A model generated the notes under the pieces. It had not been told where the DNA came from, ran no database searches, and was given only the letters and a program-made list of their open reading frames with translations. Position numbers and translations under genes: made by a program. This document shows, in pieces, positions 24,027 to 35,816 of a DNA stretch of 64,000 nucleotides (position 1 is the first letter of the stretch; each line of letters begins with the position of its first letter). The DNA lies in NCBI RefSeq assembly GCF_030272615.1, contig NC_081415.1:512581034-512645033 (forward strand), read 5' to 3'. The stretch comes from Cryptomeria japonica. Lineage: Eukaryota > Streptophyta > Pinopsida > Cupressales > Cupressaceae.

Positions 24027-25120
24027 TTATGCCCAGTACTTGCGAAGGTGCATGCTATTTACAAGATCGGACAAAGGTTCGCCTTCTGGAGTGGCCAGGT
24101 GATATGCCCCCGAGCCATAGGCTGCAGTCACTATGAAAGGCCCAACCCAATTAGGTTCAAACTTACCTTTGATGATGTCAGTAGACTATGCATTCTTAGG
24201 GTTTGCCTTTAAAACTAGATCTCCCACTTCGAAGTGTCGCCCTTTGACCTTCTTATTATAAGAGCGATGGAGACAGTTTTGATATGCTTGCAAATGTGTC
24301 AGGGCTATCTGACGTTTCTCATCTAACATTTCAAGCTGATGCAACCGAGAGACTCTATGCATCTCATCATCAATCAGATGTTGCAAGGAAACACGCAAGG
24401 AAGGAATCTCCACTTCCAAGGGTAAAATGGCTTCCGCACCATACACCAAGGAATAAGGTGTTGCACTAGTAGGTGTGCGGATAGAAGTGCGATAAGCCCA
24501 TAGTGCTGGATTCAACTGAACATGCCAATCTCAACCAACGTCATTGACAACCTTTTTCAAGATCTTGATAATGGTTTTATTTGATGCTTCGGCTTGACCA
24601 TTCCCCTATGGATAGTATGGACTGGAGAAACGGTGTTGAATATGAAACTTTTCACAAAGTTCCTTGAAATCTTTATTCTTAAAGGGGTGACCATTATCTG
24701 TGACTATGGCAAGAGGAACCCCATACCCACATATGATATAATTCAATAGGAATTTTGAAATTTGCACACTAGTGATATAGGTCATGGGGATAGCCTCGAT
24801 CCATTTTGTAAAATACTTTGTGGCTGTGATGATGAACTTGTGTCTATTTACAGATGTCGAGTGAATCTTGCCAATAAGATCCAATCCCCATTGAGAAAAG
24901 GGCCACGGAGATATGACAGAATGAAGCTCTTGGGCTGGTGCATGAATGTAGTTTCAATGAATCTAGCATTTGTAGCACTTCTTAACAAAATCATGAACAT
25001 CTTTTTCCAAAGTGGGCCAATAATACCCAACACGAATTAACTTTTTAGCTAAGCTTAGACCATTGAAATGGCCCCCACATATACCATCGTGAACCTCGTG
25101 TAAAGCCATTTGTGCTTCGT
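24027..25120 (-). pseudogene. Tat integrase segment
   Basis: Starts with the HHCC zinc region (HEVHDGICGGHF ... CYKC, last Cys near 24966). The core follows: DLIGKIH near 24880, VTDNGHPF near 24700, and the Glu in GNGQAEASN near 24590, giving a complete D-D-E set. ALWAYRTSIRTPTSATPY (24503-24450) and the C-terminal KFEPNWVGPFIV and HLRKYWA close the frame. Stops at 24963, 24954, 24606, 24531 and 24186 interrupt it, but all catalytic residues are still readable. Confidence 0.9.
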
Positions 25121-25289
25121 CACAATCCAAACACCTGAGGAGGGTATGGTCAAAGGAATGACGGTAAAGGGTGTTGGCAATGATGACATATTTGGTTGTC
25201 TGTCGAATGAAGGCTTGACGTTGGTTAGCAGAAAGATTAGGTGGTAAGGTTTGGGATTTCAAATATTGATATATATCATTGTACCACAG

Positions 25290-25835
25290 GGAGTTGGGAC
25301 CAACAAGAACACACATCACATCTGCTGTTGGAATGTCAAAAGAGGGAACCAGCAATTGTTCAACTAAAAATTCACATTTGTCCATATTGTGGGGCATATT
25401 CAACATGGAAGCAATCGTAGCCATTGCATCTGCCGACTTGTTTTGCATTCTTGGAACTTGATTGAAATGGATAGCTGTGAATTTTGTCTTGAAGAAGTCT
25501 ACCATATGCTTATAAGGAATAAGCTTTTCATCTTTTGTTTCATAGTCATCATTCACTTGTTGGATGACTAATTGAGAATCTCCATAGACTTGCAAATGTG
25601 TGATATTCCAGTGGACCACTACTCGGAGTCTTGTGACCAGTGCTTCATACTCTGCAATGTTATTGGTACAATGGAAAGTGATTCTGTAGGACTTGGGAAT
25701 AGCATCACCTTGACGGGTGACAAACAATATGCCAACTCCAGACCCAAACTTGGTATGGGATCCATCAAAGAATAACTTCCATTCATTAGAAGATGTAAGA
25801 GCAAAGATTGATTCATCTAGAAAATCTGTCAACAT
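25290..25835 (-). pseudogene. Second (archaeal-like) RNase H of the Tat element
   Basis: WKLFFDGSHTKFGSGVGILF (25779-25720) carries the first Asp, NNIAEYEALV the Glu, and LQVYGDSQLVI the second Asp, so the D-E-D set is intact. It lies between the ordinary RNase H and the integrase. That position is the hallmark that assigns the element to the Tat lineage. No stop falls inside it. Confidence 0.88.
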
Positions 25836-25899
25836 AGGATGATCATCATAAATAGGAGCCTCTGCAAGTTGATCTGCTATGACTTGTCCTTTTATCGCC

Positions 25900-27100
25900 T
25901 TTCACTCCATATACTCAATGTCAAATTCACTGAGGATCATAACCCACTTTGCTAGGCAACCCTTCAAAGCTTCTCGGCTAAGCAAGTATTTTAAGGGATC
26001 AATTTTTGCGACCAACAATGTTTGGTGATTTAACATATAATGTCAGAGCTTCTGTGTTGCAAACACCACTGCTAAGCATGCCCTTTCAATAGTTGAATAA
26101 TTTAGCTCATAACCTACTAGTGTCTGGCTGATATAATAAATAGCTCGCTCTTTACCGTTCTCATCTTGTTGGGCCAAGAGAACTCCTAGTGCCATTTCAA
26201 TTGCAGAAATATACAATAAAAATGGCTTTCCTTCTATAGGAGGCATTAGGATAGGCGGCGACAACAAATAGTCTTTGAGAGCTTGAAAGGCTGATTGACA
26301 TTGCTCAGTCCATTTAAATGCGACACCTTTATGCAATAGATGCTGGAATGGATGACATTTGTCGGCCAACTGAGCTATGAAGCGGCGGATTGACTGTAGC
26401 TTTCCTTGCAGACTTCTTAATTGCCAGATATTTGAAGGTGGAGGCATATCCATTATGGCTTTATCCTTGGTAGGGTCAACCTCAATGCCTCTGTGAGAAA
26501 CAATGTACCCTAGTAATTTGCCAGCTGTGACACCAAAGACACACTTCTTTGGATTGAGTCTAAGCTTGTAGGTCTCCATTCAGTCAAAGATTGGGCCCAG
26601 GATGGCCAAATGACTATCTCTTGTGACAGATTTGCATAACAAGTCATCAACATAGTCCTCCATTAGAGTATGCATGAAATCATGAAAAATTGTCGTCATT
26701 GCTCTTTGATATGTAGTGCCTGCATTTTTAAGACCAAAGCGCATCACATTCCAGCAATAGGTACCCCAAGCACATGTGAATTCAGTCTTATGCTGATCTT
26801 CCGGAGCAATACGAATTTGGTTATAGCCAGAGAAACCATCCATCAATGAGAGCATCTCATATCTAGTAGTCATGTCAACTATGATGTCTATGTTTGGCAG
26901 TGGAAAATCATCTTTAGGGCATGCTTTATTGAGATCCCTAAAATCTGTACTAATTCTAATGCCCCCAGTTACCTTGCTAATTGGTACTAAATTTGAAATC
27001 CAGTCTGCATAATCGATGGGTCTGATAAAGCCCACATCCAATATTTTTTTCAGTTCTACCTTGACCAAAAGAGCCACCTGGGGATGCATCTTTCTAAGCT
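25900..27100 (-). pseudogene. Tat reverse transcriptase and first RNase H
   Basis: RT motifs in order: DFRDLNKACPKDDFPLP (near 26950), LSLMDGFSGYNQI (near 26845), FGLKNAGTTYQRAM (near 26730), YVDDLL at 26654-26637. The connection KCVFGVTAGKLLGYIVSHRGIEVDP begins near 26545. The first RNase H (FLLYISAIEMALGVLLAQ, near 26240) lacks the usual first Asp, in line with the degenerate first RNase H of Tat elements. Stops at 27102, 26580, 26043 and 25902. Confidence 0.92.
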
Positions 27101-28099
27101 TCTATTTGACAGGCTTGGCATCTACTTTCAATGGCAAGTGATGAAGGACTAATTCTGGATCGAGGCCAGGCATGTCTGCATAGGACCATGCAAAGCTGAT
27201 CTTCTTCTCAAGAAAGAAATTGACAAAGTCTATCTTTTCCTGTTGTGATAGAGAAGCAACAAAATGAATGACCTTAGGGTTGTCAGGTGTACCCAAATTG
27301 ATTTCCTCAGTCATTTCCACAAGCAATGTTGATTTGTCTTGACTTGATAGGGGTATGTCCACTCTTCCACCTTTGGGCACCTCAGAGAGGTTTTCACCTA
27401 CAGGTACGTCTTTTATTTTTACTTTTGTATGATCAGAGAGTGCCTTACGATTTTCACTCAAAGATCTTTATTTTTTATTTTTTACTGTTTCTTTTCTTTT
27501 TTCATTTTGATGACTAGAAGATGGAGTTGACTCCCCAAAATATGTTGTGGAATCTAGGTCAATAGCAAATCCTACCTTATGATCACCTTGCGGTATGCCT
27601 TCCTGTAGTCCAAGGAATTCTTCAATTGCTTCGTCATTTTGAAAACAGTCCAATGTGAGTGGTTCTTGTTGGTCATGTTGGATAAGCTGGGGATAGATGA
27701 GGGGCATGCCATCATCGGTTTTCAGGAGAGAGAGGACTGATATGGTAAAGATGTAAACATCTGTGGTATCACTATCTGAGCTGCTTGTATTTGATTCGGA
27801 GCTTGGATCCCAGAATGACTCTATCCAAGCATTAGGACATGTTTTAGGAAGAGGAGTTATTTCATGTTTGTCTTCCATAGGCAAATTATCAGGGTCAAGG
27901 AACATATTGTCAAGAGCATAGGAGCTAGAAGAAAAAGAACTCCACTCCCATTCATTGGAATCAATTTTGGGTCGGGTATCCTCAGGTGTTATTTCATCAT
28001 CAGAATCACACTCTTTTCTACATGTGGGCACTTTCGTAGATGAGGATCCAATTTGCAATGGTACAAAACCTAACCCTAAAGTTGGAGGTCGCATCTTTG

Positions 28100-29700
28100 G
28101 TATAACAGGTTCTAGCCTTCCATTGTTGTTCAAGCCTAAGCCACTGCAGCCGTCATATCCTTTCTTTTGCAGCATAGTAAATCCTTTGCCGTATCATTCC
28201 ACTGGCAACCTGACAGGTGGGGTCTCAGTTGGATCTTTGTAAAGCCAATCTATGAGATCATCATCTAAAGTTTCTTTGTCAAGTTCACCCCATCTTGTAA
28301 ATGTAGTGGGAGGCTGATATTGAATAACGACATTAGGTTCCTTTTGCAATAAATGTGGTTTGCCATATGATTTTGGAGATATTGGTAAATTCCCAATGAG
28401 GAATGTTTGATCCATTGAATATTCTCTGCATCCTTGGTCTTGTATCTTCAATTTTCCTTTGATAGCATCTAACAATTCATTGGGATCCACATAACTATGT
28501 GATTTGGCCTCTCTATTGACTGGGACTTGCTGCTGAGGGGTATCCTTTAGAGTAGCACAAAATTGAAATGGATTAGGATCTCCTAGAATTGTTATCTCAG
28601 TTCCATTGTAAGGATATTTTAAACATTGATGATAAGTAGATGGAACTGCTTTCATTGCATGGATCCATGGATGGTCAAGTATCATATTATAAGGAAGATC
28701 AAGGTCTAGGACCTGCAGGAAAGTGTTTTCTGTCACTGGACCAACTCTGATAGGCAATGTAATTATCCCTCTAGATGGGCGCTCAGCATCATCATATGCT
28801 TTTATTGTTATTCTTCTGGAAGCATCAATGTCATTTTCTGTATATCCAAGGCCAATGACCACTCTCAAGGTACAAATATTAAGACCCGCTCCGCCATCTA
28901 TCAAGACTCGTTGGATTTTGCAATTATGGACAAAAACTTCAAGGCGTAAAGGATCATTATGAGGGAGCTTATCAGGTGAGATATCATTATCAAAAAATGC
29001 GACATTTTGGGAAACAGCTAGATGTCTAATCCAGGCTTGAAACTGGTCAACATCAATATCTATCGGGATAGTGGACTCAATTAAAGCTTTATCAAGGACT
29101 GCACGATGCAGGGGAGACATTTTCAACAACTCAAGGATTGATATTTGTGGAGGTGTCTTTCCTAGATGATCCAAGAGATTATACTGACTTGCAGGAGTTG
29201 GTTTGGAAGGAGCTGTAGGAGCTCCTTTCAGGTCTATTTTAGATCGACGAGTGGTAACTACGCAAGAAGGATCTTGTCCCTTTATTCTTAGGGTGGAAAC
29301 ATACTCATTTGACGCGTGAAAACAATTGATGACATTGTTATAACCAGTATTTGCATAATTTGTTGTTTGGGTCGAGTTTGAAGAAGACGCTTTACCCTTG
29401 TCATGAACAAGCAAAGGAGTTTTGAAAATAGTATGATCAGTGTTAGAGGTTGCATGGGGTGGATCTACCTCAATTACTCCTTGCTCTAAGAAATCTTGAA
29501 TCATATGTTTCAGTTGAAAACATGACGCAGTTTTATGTCCTTTGGACCGATGATACTCACAGTATGCATTATCATTCCACCAATGCGGTTTTACCACTGG
29601 TTCTGCCTTGATATTTGGCAGCTTAATAAATTTGGCTTTTATTAATTTCTTCATTACCGACTCAATAGGCTCTCCCAATGGTGTAAATTGTTGAGGAGGC
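28100..29700 (-). pseudogene. Tat gag zinc finger, protease and G-patch
   Basis: YCEYHRSKGHKTASC (29567-29523) is a variant C-x2-H...H...C zinc motif. The protease active site is VLIDGGAGLNIC (near 28905-28870), followed by a flap and DHPWIHAM near 28670. Further on, GYDGCSGLGLNNNG (28160-28119) is a G-patch, an RNA-binding Gly-rich motif found in some retroelement proteases. A TGA at 28194 separates protease and G-patch. Confidence 0.85.
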
Positions 29701-29774
29701 CCATCCCTTGATCAGAAAGGTTTGCGCTATTGGCTTTGTTGCTGGCCTTGTTGTTGATTATATTGTTCAAGATG

Positions 29775-32219
29775 CTATTGGTATTGTGGCTGTTGAGTAA
29801 CATTGCTCTCTGGTGTTCGATTTTGTTCCATAGTTGACATATTAGGAACACTCAATTTCTTGATCGTGAATGGGGGTTGATTTGTATTCACCGCTCTTGC
29901 ATCAACAACTCCATCATTAGTGACATTCTTGTTCTTATACCAAAATCTTTTGCTGTCCCCTGAATTGTTCGTGTTGTCACTGTCTTTGTTAAGCTTAATG
30001 ATTCCTTTAGCTACAAGAGCAGTTTCAATATTCATCCCTTTCTTAATGAGTTTCTCAATAGTACTGGGACTTTTCAATTTCATTTCATACATCATTTCTG
30101 GGACCAAATTTTGGATAAACAGATTCACTTGTTGTTCTTCAGGTATATCTAGGGAAGAATGACTATACAAGCTTCGCCATCGTTGCAAAAAGGTCACTAA
30201 TGGTTCACCTTGCTTTTTCTTGGTGTTGCATAGATCTGACATGGTCACGTCACTGTCGATGTTGAATGCAAAGTGAGATATAAAATTTTGAGCCAATTCA
30301 GACCAAGTCTTTATATTTCCTAGCAGATGCGAATACCAATCCATGGCTTGTCCCGTGAGACTTCGTGCAAATAATCGCATTAAATATGTCTCCTCATAAC
30401 TCACTTCAGTACATGCCGCGAAAAATGCTCGAATGTGATCTTTTGGATTGCCATTCTGTTTATATTTCTCAAAATTAGGTGCCTCAAAATGTTTAGGGAA
30501 TGGAGGCATGTATAAGCTCTTATCAAATGGATTAGGACACAAATTTTGATCTGTATACAACCTCTTTGTTCCTTTAGTTTCTAATGCATCAACTTGTCGT
30601 TGCAACTTCTCAAGTTGTTGCGCAATTGTATCAGATTTTGGAGGTCCATCATTAATCTCGATGGGTACTCTTTGTCGATACATCGTATTTCCAATCGGTT
30701 GTTGATATTCTGAAATGGCCATTTTTGGTGTCTCCGGCATATAATGTTCTTGGTACATCTCTTGTTGTTGTGGTTGTGCCATGCCTTGATATCGACCTTG
30801 TTGTTGTGCTTCTTGTAGCCTAGGTTGATATTGCAATTGAGTATGTTGTTGATATTGCACAAGCACCAATTGCAGTTGTGAAGTATGATAGCTTGTTTGC
30901 CTTGGCACATATTGAGGCACATGTTGTTGATGCTGTCGAGTCGGAATTTGTTGACTTTGTGCCAATTGTTGTCGCGGTGTATATCCCATCATTTGCAAAA
31001 AACTTTGTTTAGGTGGTTTTTGTTGTTTCTCCTTAAGATGGGGTATAGCACTTGCATTAACTTGTTGTGTTGTTTGTCCAATCCATTATGATGGTTGCAA
31101 GTTTGCATTAACTTGTAATGGTGCCGAAGGTGGTGCAATTTGTTGTCAAATGCGATATTGTTGTTGTTGTACATTGCTTGTTTTCACATTCGATTGTACC
31201 TTTTGTGTATTACTCAATTGTTGCAACAATTGTTGTTGGTGCAAAACACTATCCGTAGCTCTTTGTGTCGCCATTATCGAAGGATCTGTCGCAATAGTGT
31301 TTGGCAAATATATTGAGCTTAATGGGACATAAGAACTTTGTTGCATCATGGAATTGTTTTGGATATTGGTGATATCGGGCATTCCAGTCGTGAAGCTTTC
31401 CTACATCTTAGATTTTGATCCACCCTTATGCATGTAAGGAACTATTTCTTGTTGAGGGATACTTGTCAATATTTGTGTGGTCTTCATTTGATCCTGTGTT
31501 ACAGGTGTTGTGTTGAATAATGGATTATTTATTGTCTCAAATGGTGACTTTTGAGGAATAGTCACTGTCAATGCCTTTGAAGCACGTTTGCTCATCAAGG
31601 TAGGCTGAGTTTCTGGTTGCACATTTTCTTCATTTGGATGTGGAGAGAAACTTAACAACTCACCGCCTTGTTGTTTTTGCACATTGACTTGATCACTTGG
31701 GGAGGTCACATTACTCATCATGTTAAGAGTTTTTTGTGGGAACATTTTAAAGACCTTGTTCAAGAACTTATCCATCTTTTTTGTCATCTTAGGATCTTGA
31801 AGGAACATATACACATCATCAAAAGCATCAGAATCTGATGAAGAATCTGGTTGGACATTTGGATTCATTTCTTGTTGAATGCCTTGATCTGAACCAAATC
31901 CTTGCGAAAGAGTTTGTTCTTCATATAATGTTTGGGTTTGAATATCATGTTGCAGGTGTGGTTGATTCCAATTGAAAGGTGCACTTCCTCTTGGAGTTGG
32001 TGGAACACTCCCATGTCCTGGTTTCATAGGTACAAACACTGGTTCATATAATGGAGGTGGTCCAAGTTGAACCATTCCATATGGTGGTAAAGATGTATTT
32101 GATGAACCTTCAATTTGCACTGTTTGACTAGTTTGAAACTGCGAATTTGCTATGTTGTCAATGGGTTGATACATTGGTTCGCCCATCTTTTTAGATTTTG
32201 ATCTTGTCTCAATAGGCAT
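29775..32219 (-). pseudogene. Tat gag
   Basis: The N-terminal half (32219 to about 30550) is extremely Gln-rich and low complexity. A retrotransposon gag domain follows (NPKDHIRAFFAACTEVSYEE near 30450, SLTGQAMDWYSHLLG near 30360, FLQRWRSLYSHSS near 30190). Stops at 31401, 31146 and 31086. The Gln richness makes this region prone to C-to-T stops. Confidence 0.85.
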
Positions 32220-34040
32220 GTCACTTATGCAAATGCAATGTTTTTGGAAATTTTTCAAAGATAATGTATGATATGCAACTAAACGCAAACTAAATAGATG
32301 AAAATGCAATCTATGTTTTTGGTTGTTTTTGAAGATTTTGACAAACTTTTGAATGCAAATCTAAAAGAGACCCTTAGGAAATTGAAATGATGTCTAGACC
32401 TCAAAGGACAAAAGGACCAAGTGACAAAAGGACAAAATGACAAAGTCTCCCCTATATGCTTGGATACTAAGCTAGGTTTGACCAAATGACATTGATGACA
32501 AAAAGACAAAAATTTGAGAAGGTCTAGACTTCTTAACAATGACTTAGGGTTTATCAAAGATTTGGATTACTAAAGTATGACAAAACTTAGTTTTGACACT
32601 ATATGCTAAGAGACAATTACTATGCAAATGACCCTAATATGATATGATAATGACCTAAGCTTGATGAAGAGACCTAGGGTATGCAAATGCAAATGTATGA
32701 CAATGGTATTACTCTAATGCAAGAGGACACATGCAAATAGATGACCCTTATTGATATGCAAAGGAGTATGACCTAGATGAATCCTAACCTTGGTACTTGA
32801 CATTGACTTCGCAAAATGCAAACCTAGGATGAACCTAAATCTAAGTGACATGAATGTTGAGACAAGATTTTGAAAAATATTTGACAACCATGTTTGAAGG
32901 TGTTTTGAACCTTGTTGGATGAAATGCTCTTGTGTTTAACCTTGTTTTGAATCAATTTGTCTTGAGATGCAATTCAGATTTTGACAAACAAATAAGACAA
33001 GATATTTCAACTTAGACTCAAGACAATCATGCTCATTCACACATTTCTTATGGTAGGCAAGGACATTAGGTACTTGAGAGGTAGACTCATTATGAGATTC
33101 AAGGAGAATACATAGATGCTTTACCCCACGGGCTCCCCTCCATGACACTCAATTCTCAGGGCAGCCAAGCATCAGTCCCCATGGAAATCTCCCCATGGTG
33201 AACTTAGTATCTCTTCCAAGTATCCGAACTTGTCCTTCTCAAGCAACTAGAAGGGTTTTTTGGCCTCTAAAAACAAGGTGTTTAGTAAGGATTTCTGTTA
33301 AGCGTTACTCCTTGATGTCACACAAGCGTGATTGAGACATTAAGCCCATCAAGATACCAAAAAAATGTAGTCGCGCAAGCACAATTTAGACTGTGAGGTC
33401 CTACTTAAATGTTGATATGAGAAAGAGTTCAAGGGTCATCACTTCCCAAGTAACTACAATTCCCACGTAACCCTTCCTTTAAAGCTTTCGCCCATCAGGT
33501 ATTTGTTTATAGTGAGTTAGAATGCCAAGGTATTATAGCCGTACTCACTTTGGGTCGTTCCCTTCTCACAATTATCACTTGCTTGCAAAAGCAAATGGTC
33601 AGGAAGGTAGGCCCTCTAAAGGTGACACACAATAAAAAACATGAGCATGGTATCGAAGATCTGGATTTCTGATCACCCTAAGAAGGATGAGAGCATACTC
33701 TCCTACTCCAATGTCAAACTCAACAATCAAATCAAGCATAGATTCATTCCATCCTATTTAGAAATCACTAGGTGCCTAAATATTAATTGCAAACACAAAG
33801 TTTAGTTGTAGTCCAAGGCAACTTGCAAAACCCAAGTTAGAAGTTTGATATGTTTAGTCTTTGACTATCAAACTTGCACAAAAATGTGTTAGTAGTTTCA
33901 TTTGTTTGTCTTTGCCATGCGTATGCCAAGGTTCTGCACAGAGAAATAGTACCAACAAAACCAAAAAAAGAAAAAAGAAAATGCAAAAGAAAACAACTTG
34001 CAAGTGAAAAACACTGTCTTTTACCTCTGTTTCTGGACTT

Positions 34041-34160
34041 TACACAGGCGCAGAATGTCTGACACAGGTGCAGGATGTCTGACACAAGCGCATAATGTCC
34101 TTGACACAGGTCCAAAATGTCTAACACAGGCGCAAAATGCTTGACATAGGCGCAGAAGTT
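34041..34160. repeat. Minisatellite in the Tat leader, about 20-bp unit, 6 copies
   Basis: Six tandem variants of TGACACAGGCGCAGAATGTC. The same motif family occurs in both orientations at 21047-21172, before the antisense PMD gene. Confidence 0.8.
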
Positions 34161-34261
34161 TCCAGAAAACACTGCACTACCGTGTTTCTTAGGTTTTTGA
34201 CATGCAAATCAACTCAAAAGCACTCAAAAACACAGTTAAGCGGTTAGATGGTTAGTATTCA

Positions 34262-34278
34262 TGTCGGGTTCACCAAAT
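34262..34278 (-). other. Primer-binding-site-like sequence of the Tat element
   Basis: On the minus strand TGGTGAACCCGACATGA begins 2 nt after the 5' LTR end (CTAGCTACA). It starts with the TGG expected from a tRNA CCA end. I could not name the tRNA. Confidence 0.6.
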
Positions 34279-34280
34279 AA

Positions 34281-35816
34281 TGTAGCTAGGAAATCGAAAA
34301 TCATCAAAGCAAATAGTATTAATAATAGCTCAATCACAAAAGCAGATTGCAATGATGAATCCTAATTACATCCAATAGAGACATGAAAATGAAACATTCA
34401 AAACTAAAGACTATGCAAACCAAATGTAGATCTAAATGCTTCCTTCATGCGGTTCCATTGTCCTTCTTTCTTCTCCAAATAGCCTTTGTTTGTCGATCTC
34501 ACCTACAAGTGCACACACATGAGATGAAAGCAAATAAACAAGATCGTGGCGCAAGAGTACTCGAAGCGTGATTGATTCGACAAAGTGATTATTAGATTGA
34601 TAATGTGATTAATTAGCTGAGATTGAAGAAATTCATCCAATTTATAGACAAATTGGAGAAATGATCAAATTAGCATGATTCAATTCAAATGGAAATTGTA
34701 AATCAAAAATGTTAATTATGACAAATTATGACAAATTACGCACTTTCTATGCAAAATTGATTGATTGTCAATTATGACAAAAATTATGACAACCTTCTAT
34801 GTCAAAATTGATTGATTGTCAATTATGACAAATTGAAATGTCATTCCCATGAAATTAGGAGAGAAATAGGAGGAAATTGAAATTAGGAATTAGAAAATTA
34901 GAAAACTAGAAAAAGAGGGAAAATTAGGAATTAAGATAAATTAGGTGAATTAATTAATAATTTGTCATTTATCAATTAATTCACAAAAAGAGGAATAATT
35001 AGCCAATTAAATGAACATTTAATTGTGATGAGAAGACTTAGGATAAATAAATAATTTATTAATCCTAAAGGGAGAAATGACAAACAAGGTTAAATGATTA
35101 AATCACAAAACCCTAGAAGATGAATTAGCAATGCAAAGATGACAATTAGGTCTTGATGAAAGATAATTGATATCGATTTGATTCTGATTAACAAAGGGCC
35201 AATGTGATAAATGATTTGATTGATAAATGCACCAATTGACGAGGAACAATGACAAATTGATCCAAATTGACATAATTGAGACAGACAATGATCGATGGCA
35301 AATTAATCGCAAAATGACAAGATTGAAAAGAGGACAAGGATCGATGACAAAATAGATTGCAAGACGACAAGATTGAAAATGACCACGATCGATGACAAAT
35401 CGATCGCAAAATGACAAGATCGAACATGACAACGATCGATGACAAATCGATCGTTAAAACGACAAGATTGAAAATGATAAGGATTGATGACAAATCAATT
35501 GCCAGATGACAAGATTGATAAGAGGACAAAACCCTAATTAGGATTGACGATGTCCAAAATGATGACAAATGAGCACGCACATTGATGCAACAGGATAAAA
35601 TCGATCAAAATCATGACTAGAGATTGTTGTCAACAAGACCAAATTTGAGAGCGAGACGAATGAAGAATGCAGAAGAAGGACTCGATGCTCGCAAATGATA
35701 AAAACCAAGTGCGTGACATAGGAGAAATGTTAATGCGACACAAAAACCCTAAAATAAGGCAATGTGTAATGTTAAAGTACGATTCCGCAAGCATTGACCA
35801 TTTTTAGTTGTCTACA
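34281..35816 (-). repeat. 5' LTR of the Tat element (right copy)
   Basis: About 97% identical by hand comparison to 18999-20516. It differs by scattered transitions, loss of an AAATTATGACA unit and an inserted GAGAAATAGGAGG-type segment near 34860. Confidence 0.95.

Larger units (their letters stand above)
24027..32219 (-). pseudogene. Gag-pol of the Tat element, a single frame with stops only
   Basis: Read on the minus strand, all recognisable domains lie in the same frame from the gag start (MPIETRSKSKK, 32219) to a TAA at 24029-24027. That is about 2,730 codons with no frameshift. Seventeen internal stops occur (plus-strand low coordinate): TAG at 31401, 29775, 29727, 27102, 24963, 24606, 24186; TGA at 31146, 29712, 28194, 26580, 26043, 25902, 24954, 24531; TAA at 31086 and 27468. 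Several TGA positions are Arg in relatives and several TAG positions are Gln, as expected for CGA-to-TGA and CAG-to-TAG. Domain order: gag, zinc finger, protease, G-patch, RT, RNase H, second RNase H, integrase. The frame also stays open upstream to a Met at 32309. Confidence 0.9.
32310..34280 (-). other. Long leader of the Tat element
   Basis: About 2 kb between the primer site and gag without coding content, a length seen in Tat/Ogre-type elements. It contains repeated (A)TGACAAA-type words and a six-unit minisatellite at 34041-34160. Confidence 0.6.
18999..35816 (-). mobile_element. Complete Tat-lineage Ty3/gypsy retrotransposon
   Basis: A 16.8-kb element with two LTRs (18999-20516 and 34281-35816), a primer-site-like sequence, a long leader and one gag-pol frame on the minus strand. 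On the plus strand it carries an antisense plant mobile domain gene, and it ends in a purine tract next to the left LTR. The flanking 5-mers AGTGT and AGTGC match at 4 of 5 positions, consistent with a decayed target duplication. The Tat assignment rests on pol order: RT, a degenerate RNase H, then a second RNase H with intact D-E-D before the integrase. That dual RNase H is the established mark of Tat. The antisense extra gene and the great length also fit. Confidence 0.92.
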
